Assembly (NCBI GenBank): GCA_017958545.1 | Contig: JAGDCM010000047.1 | Coordinates: 1 to 46,411 of the forward strand | DNA: 46,411 bases | Direction of reading: 5' to 3' | From: Bacteroidaceae bacterium | GTDB lineage: Bacteria > Bacteroidota > Bacteroidia > Bacteroidales > Bacteroidaceae | Shown: piece by piece, positions 1 through 8,291 of the stretch | Layout of the letters: each line of letters starts with the position of its first letter | How positions within the stretch are numbered: the first letter of the stretch is position 1 | Position numbers and translations under genes: made by a program | Notes under the pieces: generated by a model | Database searches by the model: none | Told to the model about the DNA's origin: nothing | The model's input: the letters and a program-made list of their open reading frames with translations, nothing else

Positions 1-134
1 AGTGAAGAGTGAAGAACGAAGAATCTAAGTTACTGGTCCAGTCTTGGAATCATCATCGGATTCTTCCCTCTTCACTCTTCGTTCTTCACTCTTAGGTCTC
101 CAGATTCTTAACTCTTCACTTTTCACTCTTCACT
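1..134. repeat. Simple-sequence patch of gtgaagagtgaag type with inverted copies
   Basis: The segment is built from short units such as gtgaagagtgaagaacgaag and their complements. The 16-mer at 5-20 has an exact reverse complement at 78-93, so it can fold on itself. The same unit recurs at 6998-7015, 35923-35940 and, inverted, at 45950-45977. No gene is seen in it. Confidence 0.75.
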
Positions 135-175
135 AAATTAGGCTACTGAATTTCAGCAGCCTAATTTGTTTTTGC
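135..175 (+). terminator. Intrinsic terminator
   Basis: A 10-bp perfect stem (135-144 with 158-167) with extra inner pairing is followed by gtttttg on the plus strand. It probably ends a plus-strand gene lying left of the window. The sequence right after it holds a threefold gcgacatat repeat (174-198). Confidence 0.6.
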
Positions 176-238
176 GACATATGCGACATATGCGACACGA
201 ATATTTTGCGGCACAGACTTACAGTTTGCAAATTTTCA

Positions 239-496
239 CTATCTTTGCAACGGATTAACTCTTAACTTTACAAAGCCCCTCCTACCCCATACCAGCAGGA
301 AGGCAAAGAGTATGCGTGTCGTGAGTATCCATACGGCAGAAACGCCTGCTGTTGCAAAGACCATCGTATCTTCCAGCATGGAATGGTTCATTATGAGATG
401 ATAGTTCACCTCGTTGGCCTCTTCCTTACTTATCTGCCCCGACTCCTCAAGACTTATCATCATTGCCGAGCCATAGCTGATGCCCCATCTTTCGCT
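239..496 (-). pseudogene. C-terminal remnant of a nucleoside-recognition (Gate) membrane protein
   Basis: The open frame has no start codon of its own that makes sense: coding-like sequence (RWGISYGSAMMISLEE) runs upstream of the first Met codons at 463 and meets a stop at 497-499. The segment NYHLIMNHSMLEDTMVF followed by one hydrophobic helix resembles the C-terminal end of Gate-domain (Pfam nucleoside recognition) membrane proteins, from memory of the family. Shifting frame near an AAA run at about 490 would join GMKR to RWGISYG, which suggests a frameshift as well as 5' loss. The last residues (KLRVNPLQR) are read from a ttaagagttaa patch and the orphan promoter box, so the 3' end is also altered. 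From 500 to 650 I see no further gene. Confidence 0.5.
240..247 (+). promoter_or_regulatory. TATCTTTG promoter box facing right, orphan
   Basis: The octamer matches the Bacteroidetes -7 element TAnnTTTG. No convincing plus-strand gene follows before 817, so it may be a relic, or it may drive a transcript antisense to the broken gene at 239-496. Confidence 0.35.
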
Positions 497-650
497 TCAT
501 CCCACTCTTCGTACATGCTTGATGGGGTAAGGGGAATTATGCACGATTCAACACATGACGGACTATATTTTAACTTGTATAAGCCATACAAGACACCATA
601 ACGTGAATTTCAAGACTAAAGAATATTTGTTGCAGATAATGGTTTACTGT

Positions 651-662
651 TTACAAATGTAA
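651..662. promoter_or_regulatory. Perfect palindrome TTACAAATGTAA, possible operator
   Basis: The 12-bp palindrome contains TACAnnTGTA, the core of BlaI/MecI-type boxes. It lies 53 bp upstream of the promoter box at 716-723. A second TTACAnnTGTAA palindrome lies at 10584-10595. The regulator is unknown. The next bases (667-695) are a cttgtcaa tandem repeat. Confidence 0.35.
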
Positions 663-715
663 CATCTTGTCAACTTGTCAACTTGTCAACTCGTCTACTT
701 TTCAATAATATTTCG

Positions 716-723
716 TATCTTTG
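716..723 (+). promoter_or_regulatory. TATCTTTG promoter box for the DUF4251 gene
   Basis: The match to TAnnTTTG overlaps a TTG codon at 721 in the reading frame of the next gene, which rules that codon out as start and supports the ATG at 817, with a leader of roughly 85 nt. Confidence 0.6.
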
Positions 724-816
724 CAACATGATTCACTTCAACAAGCCATGATTAAGAAGACAGACTTCAATCCCCGACCCCGGAAAGCGTTGAATAAAAA
801 GAAAACTGTAAAGAAT

Positions 817-1326
817 ATGAAACACGTAATTATCCTACTGATGGCGGCAGTGCTGACGGCAGCGTGCGCCAGCCTGACACCGGAACAGAAAGCTGCCAAA
901 GAGGCTGCAACAAGAGAATACGTCAAGCAGGCTGTGGCCAGCCAGAAGTACACCATCAATGTGAATTCGATGAAACCCAGCAGACGAGGAGAATCCTACC
1001 CTGTCTTCAGCGCATGGCTGAAGGTGGACGGCAACACAGTGCAGTGCGTGCTGCCCTATCTCGGTCTGGACGACGTGCCCCGCTTGAAGTCACGCGCCGA
1101 GATGCGCATGAATGCGAAATACGATTTCAAGTCCCCGCTGAGGAACTATGTGTCCGGAAAAGAAGCTGACGGAAGCACCGTCATCTCGTTCGTCACCGAC
1201 GACCGCGACGTTGAATTTAAGATATTCGTCGTCATCGAGGTTAATGGCAGCTCCAAAATACACATCGAACCCGAGGGCCGCGACGCTATCGACTACGAGG
1301 GTCACGTGGCCATCGAGAAGAAATAA
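817..1326 (+). CDS. DUF4251 family lipoprotein
   Basis: The 169-residue product begins with a lipoprotein signal: a hydrophobic stretch ending in LTAAC, so Cys16 would be the lipidated residue and the protein sits in the periplasm or outer membrane. The rest resembles DUF4251, a Bacteroidetes family of unknown function: an alkaline helix, then a strand-rich part with VLPYLGLDDVP and a final GHVAIEKK. The ATG at 817 is chosen because the longer open frame runs back into the promoter and because the signal peptide starts here. The stop is 2 bases ahead of the glycosyltransferase start, so the two genes form an operon. Function is not known; a role in the cell envelope is inference from the signal and neighbour only. 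Confidence 0.75.
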   Translation: MKHVIILLMAAVLTAACASLTPEQKAAKEAATREYVKQAVASQKYTINVNSMKPSRRGESYPVFSAWLKVDGNTVQCVLPYLGLDDVPRLKSRAEMRMNAKYDFKSPLRNYVSGKEADGSTVISFVTDDRDVEFKIFVVIEVNGSSKIHIEPEGRDAIDYEGHVAIEKK

Positions 1327-1328
1327 AT

Positions 1329-2312
1329 ATGGGACACATGGAGAATACGCAATCTAAACACTCAAACGATATAAGACTTGTAATCGTATCCCCGTGCTAT
1401 AACGAAGAAATGCAAATCGCAGAGTCTTCGGCAAAGCTGAACGGTGTGGTGGACAGTCTCATAGCAAAGGGGAAAATCTCAAGCGACAGCATTATCCTGT
1501 TTGTAAACGACGGCAGCACTGATCACACTTGGGATGAGATTGTGAAAGCCCATCAGTCGTCTTCACGCGTATGCGGGCTTAACATGGCAACGAACGTAGG
1601 CCATCAGTCTGCTATCATGGCCGGCATGATGACAGCAAGGAGCCTTGCCGATGCCGTAATCACCATAGATTCCGATTTGCAGGATGATACCAATGCTATA
1701 GAGAGCATGGTGGACAAGTACCGGGATGGAGCCAATGTCGTGTACGGTGTGAAGAAAGACAGGAAGGCCGACCCGTGGCACAAACGCAAGACGGCCTCCC
1801 TGTTTTATCACGTCCAGGAGTTTCTCGGTGTGAAAACGATAAAGAACCATGCCGATTTCCGTCTTTTGTCGCGCCGCGCTCTGGATACACTTGCTTCATA
1901 TCCCGAGCGTAACATCTTCCTGAGGGGCATGATTCCTCTTATGGGTTATGATGCTGTCACGGTAGACGACACGCTCTCACCGAGGAAGACCGGAGAAAGC
2001 AAATACACCTTGGGCAGACAAATCCATCTGGCCATAGACGGAATCACCTCATTTACGACAAAGCCACTGGAACACATCTTCATTTGGGGAGTGGCAATGC
2101 TGGGCATAGCGTTCCTGATGTTTGTGAATGTGGTTGTTGCCATGATAATAGGGCGCGCGATAGCAGGCTGGGCCTCAATAATGCTTTCCATCTGGTTTAT
2201 AGGAGCAATACTCACTATGGGTGTCGGATTGATAGGTATTTACATTGGTAAAATGTATCTGGAAATAAAGCAGAGACCAATGTACAGAATATCGGAATCA
2301 ATCGGACTGTAA
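1329..2312 (+). CDS. Family 2 glycosyltransferase, DPM1/GtrB-like
   Basis: This is a 327-residue polyprenyl-phosphate sugar transferase type enzyme. The GT-A domain shows PCYNEE (22-27), NDGSTD (60-65), and the metal and nucleotide-sugar motif DSDLQDD (114-120). Two long hydrophobic helices at about 238-300 end in the basic tail typical of GtrB/ArnC/DPM-like enzymes, which move a hexose from UDP- or GDP-sugar to undecaprenyl phosphate at the inner membrane face. ATG at 1329 is used; ATG at 1338 (MENTQ) is an alternative. It is co-transcribed with the lipoprotein gene before it. No flippase or acceptor-specific transferase is adjacent, so the final glycan is unknown. The sugar and acceptor cannot be told from sequence. 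Confidence 0.85.
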   Translation: MGHMENTQSKHSNDIRLVIVSPCYNEEMQIAESSAKLNGVVDSLIAKGKISSDSIILFVNDGSTDHTWDEIVKAHQSSSRVCGLNMATNVGHQSAIMAGMMTARSLADAVITIDSDLQDDTNAIESMVDKYRDGANVVYGVKKDRKADPWHKRKTASLFYHVQEFLGVKTIKNHADFRLLSRRALDTLASYPERNIFLRGMIPLMGYDAVTVDDTLSPRKTGESKYTLGRQIHLAIDGITSFTTKPLEHIFIWGVAMLGIAFLMFVNVVVAMIIGRAIAGWASIMLSIWFIGAILTMGVGLIGIYIGKMYLEIKQRPMYRISESIGL

Positions 2313-2325
2313 TCCTAAAAAAAGC

Positions 2326-2391
2326 TTTACCCTGAAAAACGCCGGAGAACAGACGTCTTTCAGGGTAAAACACTTAACCGGCAAAAGCCGG
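2326..2391 (-). terminator. Terminator between convergent genes
   Basis: A perfect 12-bp inverted repeat (2326-2337 with 2358-2369) is followed on the minus strand by gctttttttagg, the classic form for the efflux operon reading left. A second small hairpin, ccggc-aaaa-gccgg (2378-2391), lies just after the efflux stop codon. On the plus strand the T-run is missing, so it may stop the glycosyltransferase transcript only weakly. Confidence 0.75.
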
Positions 2392-2393
2392 AA

Positions 2394-3785
2394 TCACTTC
2401 GAACCGCCGCCGAGGGCGATGTAGAGAGAGATGAGGGCCTTGGCACCGTCGTAGAGGTTCTCCACCTCGCTGAGCTGGGCATTGAGGTAGCTCTCCTGAG
2501 CGGTGAGCACCTCCAGATATGTGGCCTTACCGTTGTCCATCAGTTCGTGAGTGCCGATGAAGGCATCGTGCAGCACACTGACCTGACGGCGGTAGATATC
2601 CACTTTATCCTTGGCAGCCTGACAGTCGGCAATGGCCTCGTTGACATCGTTGCCGGCATCGACAACAGTCTGGGCGTAGTATTTCTGCGCCTCCTCAGCA
2701 CTCAACTTGGATATCTTGAGATTGCCTCTGAGCTTGCCCTGCGAGAAGATAGGCTGCGTGAGCTGACCCATGAAGTTGAGCAGCAGAGCACCGGGATTTG
2801 TAACAACACCGCCGCCGCTGTTGGACCATCCCACCGTGCCCGAGAGAGACAGCGAGGGGAAGAAGGCGGAACGCGCCGACTGTATGTTGTAGAATGCCTC
2901 CTCCATCATGTAGTCGGCCATGCGGATGTCGGGACGGTTGCGCAGCATTGCGGCAGACACGCTGTCGAAGATGCTGGAAGGCATGGCGTAGCTGCCCAGA
3001 CGGCTGCGACAGATATGTTGCGGAGCGATGGCAAGGATGCTGCAGAGGCTGTTCTCGATGGCGCGTATGCTGCGGCGCGTGTCCACAATCTGCGTCTTGA
3101 CGCTGAGCCACGAGGCCTCCAGCTGGTTGACGGCGGTGCTGTAAGCCTTACCGTTTTCCCACAGCGTCCTCTCCATCTCGAGCGACATACCCCAGATGCT
3201 GTCGGTCTGGGTGAGGATGTCGAGCTGGGCGTCGAGCATCTGCAGCATGTAGTAGTCCTGCGCCACGGTGCTGACGAGATTGGAGCGCACGGCTTCCTCG
3301 TAGCATTGCGACTGCAGGAGCACAGCCTTGGCAGAGCGCTTCTTGTTGGTGACGCTGCCGAAGATGTCCACGTCCCATGAAACCTGCAGCGGCAGACTGT
3401 AGGTGCGCGACCAAGGGTTGTTGTCAAACTTGCTCAGCGTTCCCTGCGGAGAGAAACTGATGGAGGGCAGGTAGGCCATCTTGGCCGTGCGCAGCGAAAT
3501 CTCGTTCTTCTCCACGGTGATACGTGCGGTGTGCAAATCGGTGTTGCTCTCCAGCGCCTGCTCTATGAGCTGCAGCAGCTGGGGATCGGTGAAGAACACG
3601 CGCCACGACATGGGAGTAGGCACGGTGTCGGAAGAGAGGACGCTGCCGAGCGGTTTGTCGTCGGCATCCGCACCGAGCACATCGGCAGGCACTTCGCTCT
3701 TGCGCTCGTATTTCTTGTAAAGGCCACAGCCCGTGAGCAGGAAGCTCACTGCCACGGCAACGAATATATAGCTTAGTTTTTTCAT
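2394..3785 (-). CDS. Outer-membrane efflux lipoprotein (TolC/OprM, NodT family)
   Basis: The 463-residue protein is the outer-membrane exit duct of the RND pump encoded just upstream. The lipoprotein signal ends in LLTGC, giving Cys20 as the lipid-anchored residue. Two OEP repeats of long helices follow (about 60-250 and 265-455), with the family motifs RPDIRMAD and FFPSLSLSGTVG, the second marking the barrel strands of repeat two. Length is normal for OprM/NodT-type factors. It is the third gene of the operon, 34 bases after the pump gene, and is followed by a strong terminator. Substrate is set by the pump and cannot be named. Confidence 0.93.
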   Translation of the reverse strand: MKKLSYIFVAVAVSFLLTGCGLYKKYERKSEVPADVLGADADDKPLGSVLSSDTVPTPMSWRVFFTDPQLLQLIEQALESNTDLHTARITVEKNEISLRTAKMAYLPSISFSPQGTLSKFDNNPWSRTYSLPLQVSWDVDIFGSVTNKKRSAKAVLLQSQCYEEAVRSNLVSTVAQDYYMLQMLDAQLDILTQTDSIWGMSLEMERTLWENGKAYSTAVNQLEASWLSVKTQIVDTRRSIRAIENSLCSILAIAPQHICRSRLGSYAMPSSIFDSVSAAMLRNRPDIRMADYMMEEAFYNIQSARSAFFPSLSLSGTVGWSNSGGGVVTNPGALLLNFMGQLTQPIFSQGKLRGNLKISKLSAEEAQKYYAQTVVDAGNDVNEAIADCQAAKDKVDIYRRQVSVLHDAFIGTHELMDNGKATYLEVLTAQESYLNAQLSEVENLYDGAKALISLYIALGGGSK

Positions 3786-3791
3786 AATATC

Positions 3792-3836
3792 TAAACTGTC
3801 AATTATCAGTTGTCAATTCTCAACTCTCAACTACTT
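3792..3836. repeat. aattgacaactgataattgacag-type patch at the pump gene 3' end
   Basis: Tandem-like units of caattatcagttgtcaattc and ctcaactctcaac fill the gap between pump and outer-membrane factor and run into the pump gene, where they encode the last residues and stop codon. Related patches are at 36090-36127 and elsewhere. Confidence 0.65.
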
Positions 3837-6800
3837 CCCTGCCCTGGAACTTCTCGTGCAGACTCTGGAACACGATGAAGAAAGCCGGAACGACGAAAAG
3901 CAGGGCGATGGTGCCGACACTCATACCGCCCACGACACCGATAGCAAGGGCGCGGTTGCCGTTGGCACCTGCACCGCCCTCGATGATGAGCGGAATCATA
4001 CCCACAATCATGGTGAGCACGGTCATCAGAATGGGACGCAGACGGTCCTGACAGGCAGCAAAGGCCGCATCCACGATACTCAGACCCTGAGCGCGCTTCT
4101 CGGTGGCGAACTCGGTAATCAGGATGGCTGTCTTGGCAAGCAGACCGATGAGCATGATGACACCCGTCTGCAGGTAGATGTTGTTCTCCAGACCCTGCAC
4201 GCCGAGCAGCGACACAGCCCATGTGACACCGAAGGAGCCCATCAGACCGAACGGAATGCTGAAGAGCACGGCGAACGGCGTGAACCATGAGTTGTAGAGC
4301 GAAGCCAGAATGAGATAGATGAGGATGACACAGACGATGTAAATCATGGACGTGGTGTTGGAACCGGCCAGTTCTGCCGTCTCACGCGACATACCGCTGT
4401 ACTCATAGGTGGCAGTTCTCGGCATTTCCTTTTTGAACACCTCGGCGATGGCATTCTGCACCTGTCCCTCGCTGTAGCCCTGAGCGGGCGCCACCTGACA
4501 CTCGATACTGGAGAAGAGGTTGAAGTGCTGGTTGTTTGACGGGCCGACAATCTCCTTCAGCGTGATAAACTGGGAGAGCGGAGACATCTTGCCGCTACCC
4601 GTCTTCACGAAGATATTGTTGAGCGAAGAGGGGTCGAGACGGTACTCGGGGGCTCCGGAAATCCACAGTTGATAGACCTTGCCAAACTGGTTGTAGTTGG
4701 CAATGTAGCTTCCGCTGCAGAAGTTGCCGAGCGTGCTCAGCACGTCCTTGGATGTGAGGCCGTATCGGTAACACTGGGCAGCGTCCACCTCGACACGGTA
4801 TTTGGGGAAACGCTCCGAATAGGTGGACATAGCCATGGATACTTCCTTGCGCTCTCTGAGTTTGGCAAGGAAGTTGTCGGTCTGCTTGGAGAATTCTGTC
4901 AAGTCGCCGTCGGTGGGGTCTTCCACCATGAGATTCACGTTGCTGCTCGTACCGTAGCCCGGAATCTGAGGCATCTGGAAGGGAATCACCGTGGCCTCCT
5001 TGATGTTAGAGCAGGCTGCATAAAAGCGGGCCATAATCAGGTTCACGTTATGGTTGATACCCGGGCGCTCCTCCCAGTTCTTCAGATGGACAACGAAGAA
5101 ACCGTAGCTGGAACCATTGCCAGAAATCAGGCCGTAGCCGCTCACCATGGAATAGCTGTCCATCTCAGGAATAGCCTTAATATTCTTCTCCACCTTCTCC
5201 AGCAGGCTGTAGGTCTGCTCCAGCGTGTAGCCTTCCGGAGCGTCCACCTCAACCATGAAACTGCCCTGGTCCTCCTGTGGCACGAGACCGGTGGGAAGAT
5301 TGCGCATGAAGAACATGAACGCCACGGCAGCCACGGCCAGCATTCCGAAAGCCACCGCCGGGCGTTTGATGAAGTTGCGCACAGAAGCGGAGTATTTCGT
5401 GAGAAGAGCGTTATAGCTGGTCTCGTAAGCTATCTTGGTATAATAGGAAAGACCCTTGCCTTCCTTCTTGCCCTCCTTCACCCTCAACATGATGGCACAG
5501 AGAGCGGGACACGTGGTGAGAGCCTGCAGACAGCTAAGACCCACAGCCGAGGCGATGGTGATACCGAACTGCGTGAAGAACGTGCCCGACGTGCCGGACA
5601 TAAAGGTCACGGGGATGAACACCGCCATGAAGACGAGCGTACAGGAGAACACTGCCATGGACACTTCGTTCATGGCCTGACGTGTGGCCTCCTTGGCATC
5701 AGTGATGCCGCCCTCTATCTTCGCCATGACGGCCTCGACGACCACAATGGCATCGTCGACCACCGTACCGATGGCAAGCACAAGGGCGAAGAGCGTGAGA
5801 AGGTTGAGCGAGAAGCCCGCTATCGCCACCACGGCAAAGGTGCCCATCAGCGACACGACAATCGAAATGGAGGGAATGATGGTGGCCTTGATGTTCTGCA
5901 GGAAGAAGAACACCACCATGATAACCAGGATGATGGCTATGATGAGCGTCTCCTCCACACTGCCGATGGCTGCGAAGAGGAATTCGTCGGTGTTGTATAG
6001 GGTGACAAACTCCAGTCCGGCAGGCATCGATGCCTTCATGTCCTCGCACATCTTTTCGATGCGGGCGTTGACCTCGGTAGCATTGGAACCGGGCGACTGG
6101 AATATCATCATGAACGAACCCGGCTGGCCGCTGATGTTGGATTTGAAACTGTAGGTCTTGGCACCGATTTCAATCTCAGCCACGTCTTTCAGATAGAGCA
6201 CGTGACCGCCGTCGAGTGTCTTGAGCACGATATCCTCATACTCCGAAATGTCTTTCAGCAGACCCTTGTACTCCATCGAGTACTTGTATCTGTTGTCCGA
6301 GAGCTCGCCGAAACTACCCACAGCGGTGACGAAGCTCTGGTTGTTGATGGCCGTGCTGATATCGTCAGGCGTGAGACCGTACTGGGCCATCACGTCGGGT
6401 TTCATCCATACACGCAGGGCGTAGGTGTTGCCCAGCGATGTCACTGAGCCCACACCATAGATACGCTGGATACGCGGTTTAAGGTTGATATCCACCCAGT
6501 TGGAGACGAAGTCGTCGCTGTACTTGCCGTCGGTGCTCTGCACACCGATGATGCGCAGGATACTGTTCTGACGCTTCTCCGTCTCAATACCTGCATTCGT
6601 TACGGCGATGGGCAGCTGCGACTGAGCCTTGGAGACGCGGTTCTGCACGTTGACCGTAGCAATGTCGGGGTCGATACCCTGTTTGAAATACACATCGATG
6701 GTGATTTCACCCGTAGAAGTGGCCTTGGAGACCATGTAGTCCATACCGTCCACACCGTTGATACTCTCCTCAACGGGCGAAATAACCGACTGAATACTGG

Positions 6801-6969
6801 TTTTGGGGTCGGCACCGCTGTAGCTGGCAGTGACCTCCACCTGCGGAGGTGCGATGTTGGGATATTGCTCGATAGGCAGCGTCATCACAGAAATGAAACC
6901 CACCAGCACCAGCAGAATCGAGACGGCACACGCCATCACGTATCGGCTAATGAATATATTTCCTTTCAT
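3820..6969 (-). CDS. RND multidrug efflux transporter, AcrB/MexB type (HAE1)
   Basis: The 1049-residue inner-membrane proton antiporter has the usual length and duplicated 12-helix layout with two large periplasmic domains. The proton-relay acids are seen as VVDDAIVVVE (Asp405, Asp406) in helix 4, and the partner lysine in GLLAKTAILI (Lys946) in helix 10. The N-terminus FISRYVMACAVSILLVLVG and the GSFMMIFQSPGSNATEV segment also fit the hydrophobe/amphiphile efflux class rather than the heavy-metal class. It sits between its adaptor (25-base gap) and outer-membrane factor. The final residues Val-Glu-Ser and stop come from a repeat patch. The substrate may be drugs, bile salts or fatty acids; this cannot be resolved here. 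Confidence 0.95.
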   Translation of the reverse strand: MKGNIFISRYVMACAVSILLVLVGFISVMTLPIEQYPNIAPPQVEVTASYSGADPKTSIQSVISPVEESINGVDGMDYMVSKATSTGEITIDVYFKQGIDPDIATVNVQNRVSKAQSQLPIAVTNAGIETEKRQNSILRIIGVQSTDGKYSDDFVSNWVDINLKPRIQRIYGVGSVTSLGNTYALRVWMKPDVMAQYGLTPDDISTAINNQSFVTAVGSFGELSDNRYKYSMEYKGLLKDISEYEDIVLKTLDGGHVLYLKDVAEIEIGAKTYSFKSNISGQPGSFMMIFQSPGSNATEVNARIEKMCEDMKASMPAGLEFVTLYNTDEFLFAAIGSVEETLIIAIILVIMVVFFFLQNIKATIIPSISIVVSLMGTFAVVAIAGFSLNLLTLFALVLAIGTVVDDAIVVVEAVMAKIEGGITDAKEATRQAMNEVSMAVFSCTLVFMAVFIPVTFMSGTSGTFFTQFGITIASAVGLSCLQALTTCPALCAIMLRVKEGKKEGKGLSYYTKIAYETSYNALLTKYSASVRNFIKRPAVAFGMLAVAAVAFMFFMRNLPTGLVPQEDQGSFMVEVDAPEGYTLEQTYSLLEKVEKNIKAIPEMDSYSMVSGYGLISGNGSSYGFFVVHLKNWEERPGINHNVNLIMARFYAACSNIKEATVIPFQMPQIPGYGTSSNVNLMVEDPTDGDLTEFSKQTDNFLAKLRERKEVSMAMSTYSERFPKYRVEVDAAQCYRYGLTSKDVLSTLGNFCSGSYIANYNQFGKVYQLWISGAPEYRLDPSSLNNIFVKTGSGKMSPLSQFITLKEIVGPSNNQHFNLFSSIECQVAPAQGYSEGQVQNAIAEVFKKEMPRTATYEYSGMSRETAELAGSNTTSMIYIVCVILIYLILASLYNSWFTPFAVLFSIPFGLMGSFGVTWAVSLLGVQGLENNIYLQTGVIMLIGLLAKTAILITEFATEKRAQGLSIVDAAFAACQDRLRPILMTVLTMIVGMIPLIIEGGAGANGNRALAIGVVGGMSVGTIALLFVVPAFFIVFQSLHEKFQGREVVES

Positions 6970-6994
6970 AGTACGATAGCAAATTATTCACCCT

Positions 6995-8119
6995 TCATTT
7001 TTCACTCTTCACTTCCGGGAAGAGCACTTTCTGTCCCTCGTGCACGTTGTTGGCACCCGTGGTGACAATCCTGTCACCCACGCTGAGACCGCTGGTGACA
7101 ATGAAATCCTGACCGTTGCCGGCATCCTCGGTAGTAACCGTCACAGACGTCGCCGTGCTGTCGGGCTGCACTTTATAAACCAGCTGCTTATCCTGCAGCT
7201 TCACCACAGCCACCTGCGGAATCACCATCACATCGTGCTCGGGATAGGGCATCACCACCGTACCCTGAATGCCTGAATAGAGTTGACCGTGGGGATTGGG
7301 GAATGAGGCCTTGGCAGCAATGGTACCTGTGGAGGCATCCACAACACCCGTAGCACTGATGATGCGGCCCTTCTGACCGTATTCCGTGCCGTTCTTCATC
7401 ACAAAATACACCTCGGGCAATTTATGCAGAGCCCCTTCCTCCCTTAAGTTGATACTGTCAGCGACAGCATTTTCAAGTACAGACTCGGGCAGAGAGAACT
7501 CGGCGTGCATAATACGATTGCCGCTCAATATGGTGAGCTTCATACCGGGAGACACCTGATCGCCGGAGCGCACGGGAATTTCACCGATAAGACCGGCAAC
7601 GGGAGCCGTGATGGTGCAGTAGCCCAGATTCACCCTTGCGCGGTCGACCTTTGCACGAGCCTGAGCAACAGATGCCTTGGCCTGCTTGTAGGAGTTCTCG
7701 GAATCGTCGAGCATATAACGGCTCACAATTTTCTTCTCGAAGAGGTTCTTGTTGGACTCATACTCCAGTTTCGCATTGCCCTCCTGCGCAATTGCAGCCT
7801 GAAGATTGGCCTCAGCAGATTCCAGTTCAAGTTGCGAGTCGCGCTGGTCGATAACGAAAAGCGTCTGACCCTTTTCCACCTGGTCACCCTCGATGACACA
7901 AATCTTCATAAGCTGACCGCTCACCTGAGGTGAAACGGTTACATCAGTCTGTCCCTTCAGCCTGGCGCTGAACTTGACAGGCACAATGATGTCCTGCTTC
8001 TTTACCGTTATCGTCTCATACGATGTCGGTGTCTCCTTGGGCAGATCCAAACTGCACGATACCAGACATGCCGATATGGCAAGCATCACTGCCCATAACA
8101 TAGCAATTCTCTTTTTCAT
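6995..8119 (-). CDS. RND efflux periplasmic adaptor (membrane fusion protein)
   Basis: The 374-residue AcrA/HlyD-family lipoprotein bridges pump and outer-membrane factor in the periplasm. The signal ends in CLVSC, so Cys22 is probably acylated. A split biotinyl-lipoyl domain (VSPQVSGQLMKICVIEGDQV, and later YCTITAPVAGLIGEIPVRSG) flanks a coiled-coil hairpin at about 100-165, then beta-barrel and membrane-proximal domains follow. It is the first gene of the efflux operon and has its own promoter box at 8202-8209. The C-terminal EVKSEK and the stop codon are encoded by a gaagtgaagagtgaa patch that also occurs, in the same frame, in the GH128-like gene at 35923. Confidence 0.93.
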   Translation of the reverse strand: MKKRIAMLWAVMLAISACLVSCSLDLPKETPTSYETITVKKQDIIVPVKFSARLKGQTDVTVSPQVSGQLMKICVIEGDQVEKGQTLFVIDQRDSQLELESAEANLQAAIAQEGNAKLEYESNKNLFEKKIVSRYMLDDSENSYKQAKASVAQARAKVDRARVNLGYCTITAPVAGLIGEIPVRSGDQVSPGMKLTILSGNRIMHAEFSLPESVLENAVADSINLREEGALHKLPEVYFVMKNGTEYGQKGRIISATGVVDASTGTIAAKASFPNPHGQLYSGIQGTVVMPYPEHDVMVIPQVAVVKLQDKQLVYKVQPDSTATSVTVTTEDAGNGQDFIVTSGLSVGDRIVTTGANNVHEGQKVLFPEVKSEK

Positions 8120-8201
8120 ATTGTTTTGTTTTTTATGATTTTTATGTCATTTTGAGCATTAGCGAAGGGATTCCAGTGAATGAAATACACAAACGCGGGT
8201 G

Positions 8202-8209
8202 CAAAGTTA
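8202..8209 (-). promoter_or_regulatory. TAACTTTG promoter box for the efflux operon
   Basis: This is a match to TAnnTTTG reading left, about 80 bases before the adaptor start. It lies 33 bp from an opposite-facing box at 8243-8250, so the two transcription units diverge from one short region. Confidence 0.6.
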
Positions 8210-8242
8210 CACTTTTTTTGTGAAACATTCATTTTTTTTTCG

Positions 8243-8250
8243 TACTTTTG
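8243..8250 (+). promoter_or_regulatory. TACTTTTG promoter box for the polytopic membrane protein
   Basis: The box matches TAnnTTTG, with TTTG 22 bases upstream (8217-8220) as a possible -33 element. It shows that the GTG at 8199 in the same frame cannot be the start and favours ATG 8292. Confidence 0.6.
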
Positions 8251-8291
8251 CGCCGCAAATACGTCTATATCGGCAAAAAATATCCTGGCGG

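Noticed and set aside
721-816. Longer start for the DUF4251 lipoprotein
   Set aside because: The TTG at 721 is part of the promoter box and a start there would bury the lipoprotein signal.
4669-6000. A 443-codon open frame on the plus strand
   Set aside because: It is antisense to the RND pump and its translation is His/Glu-rich, as expected from the reverse complement of membrane-protein codons.
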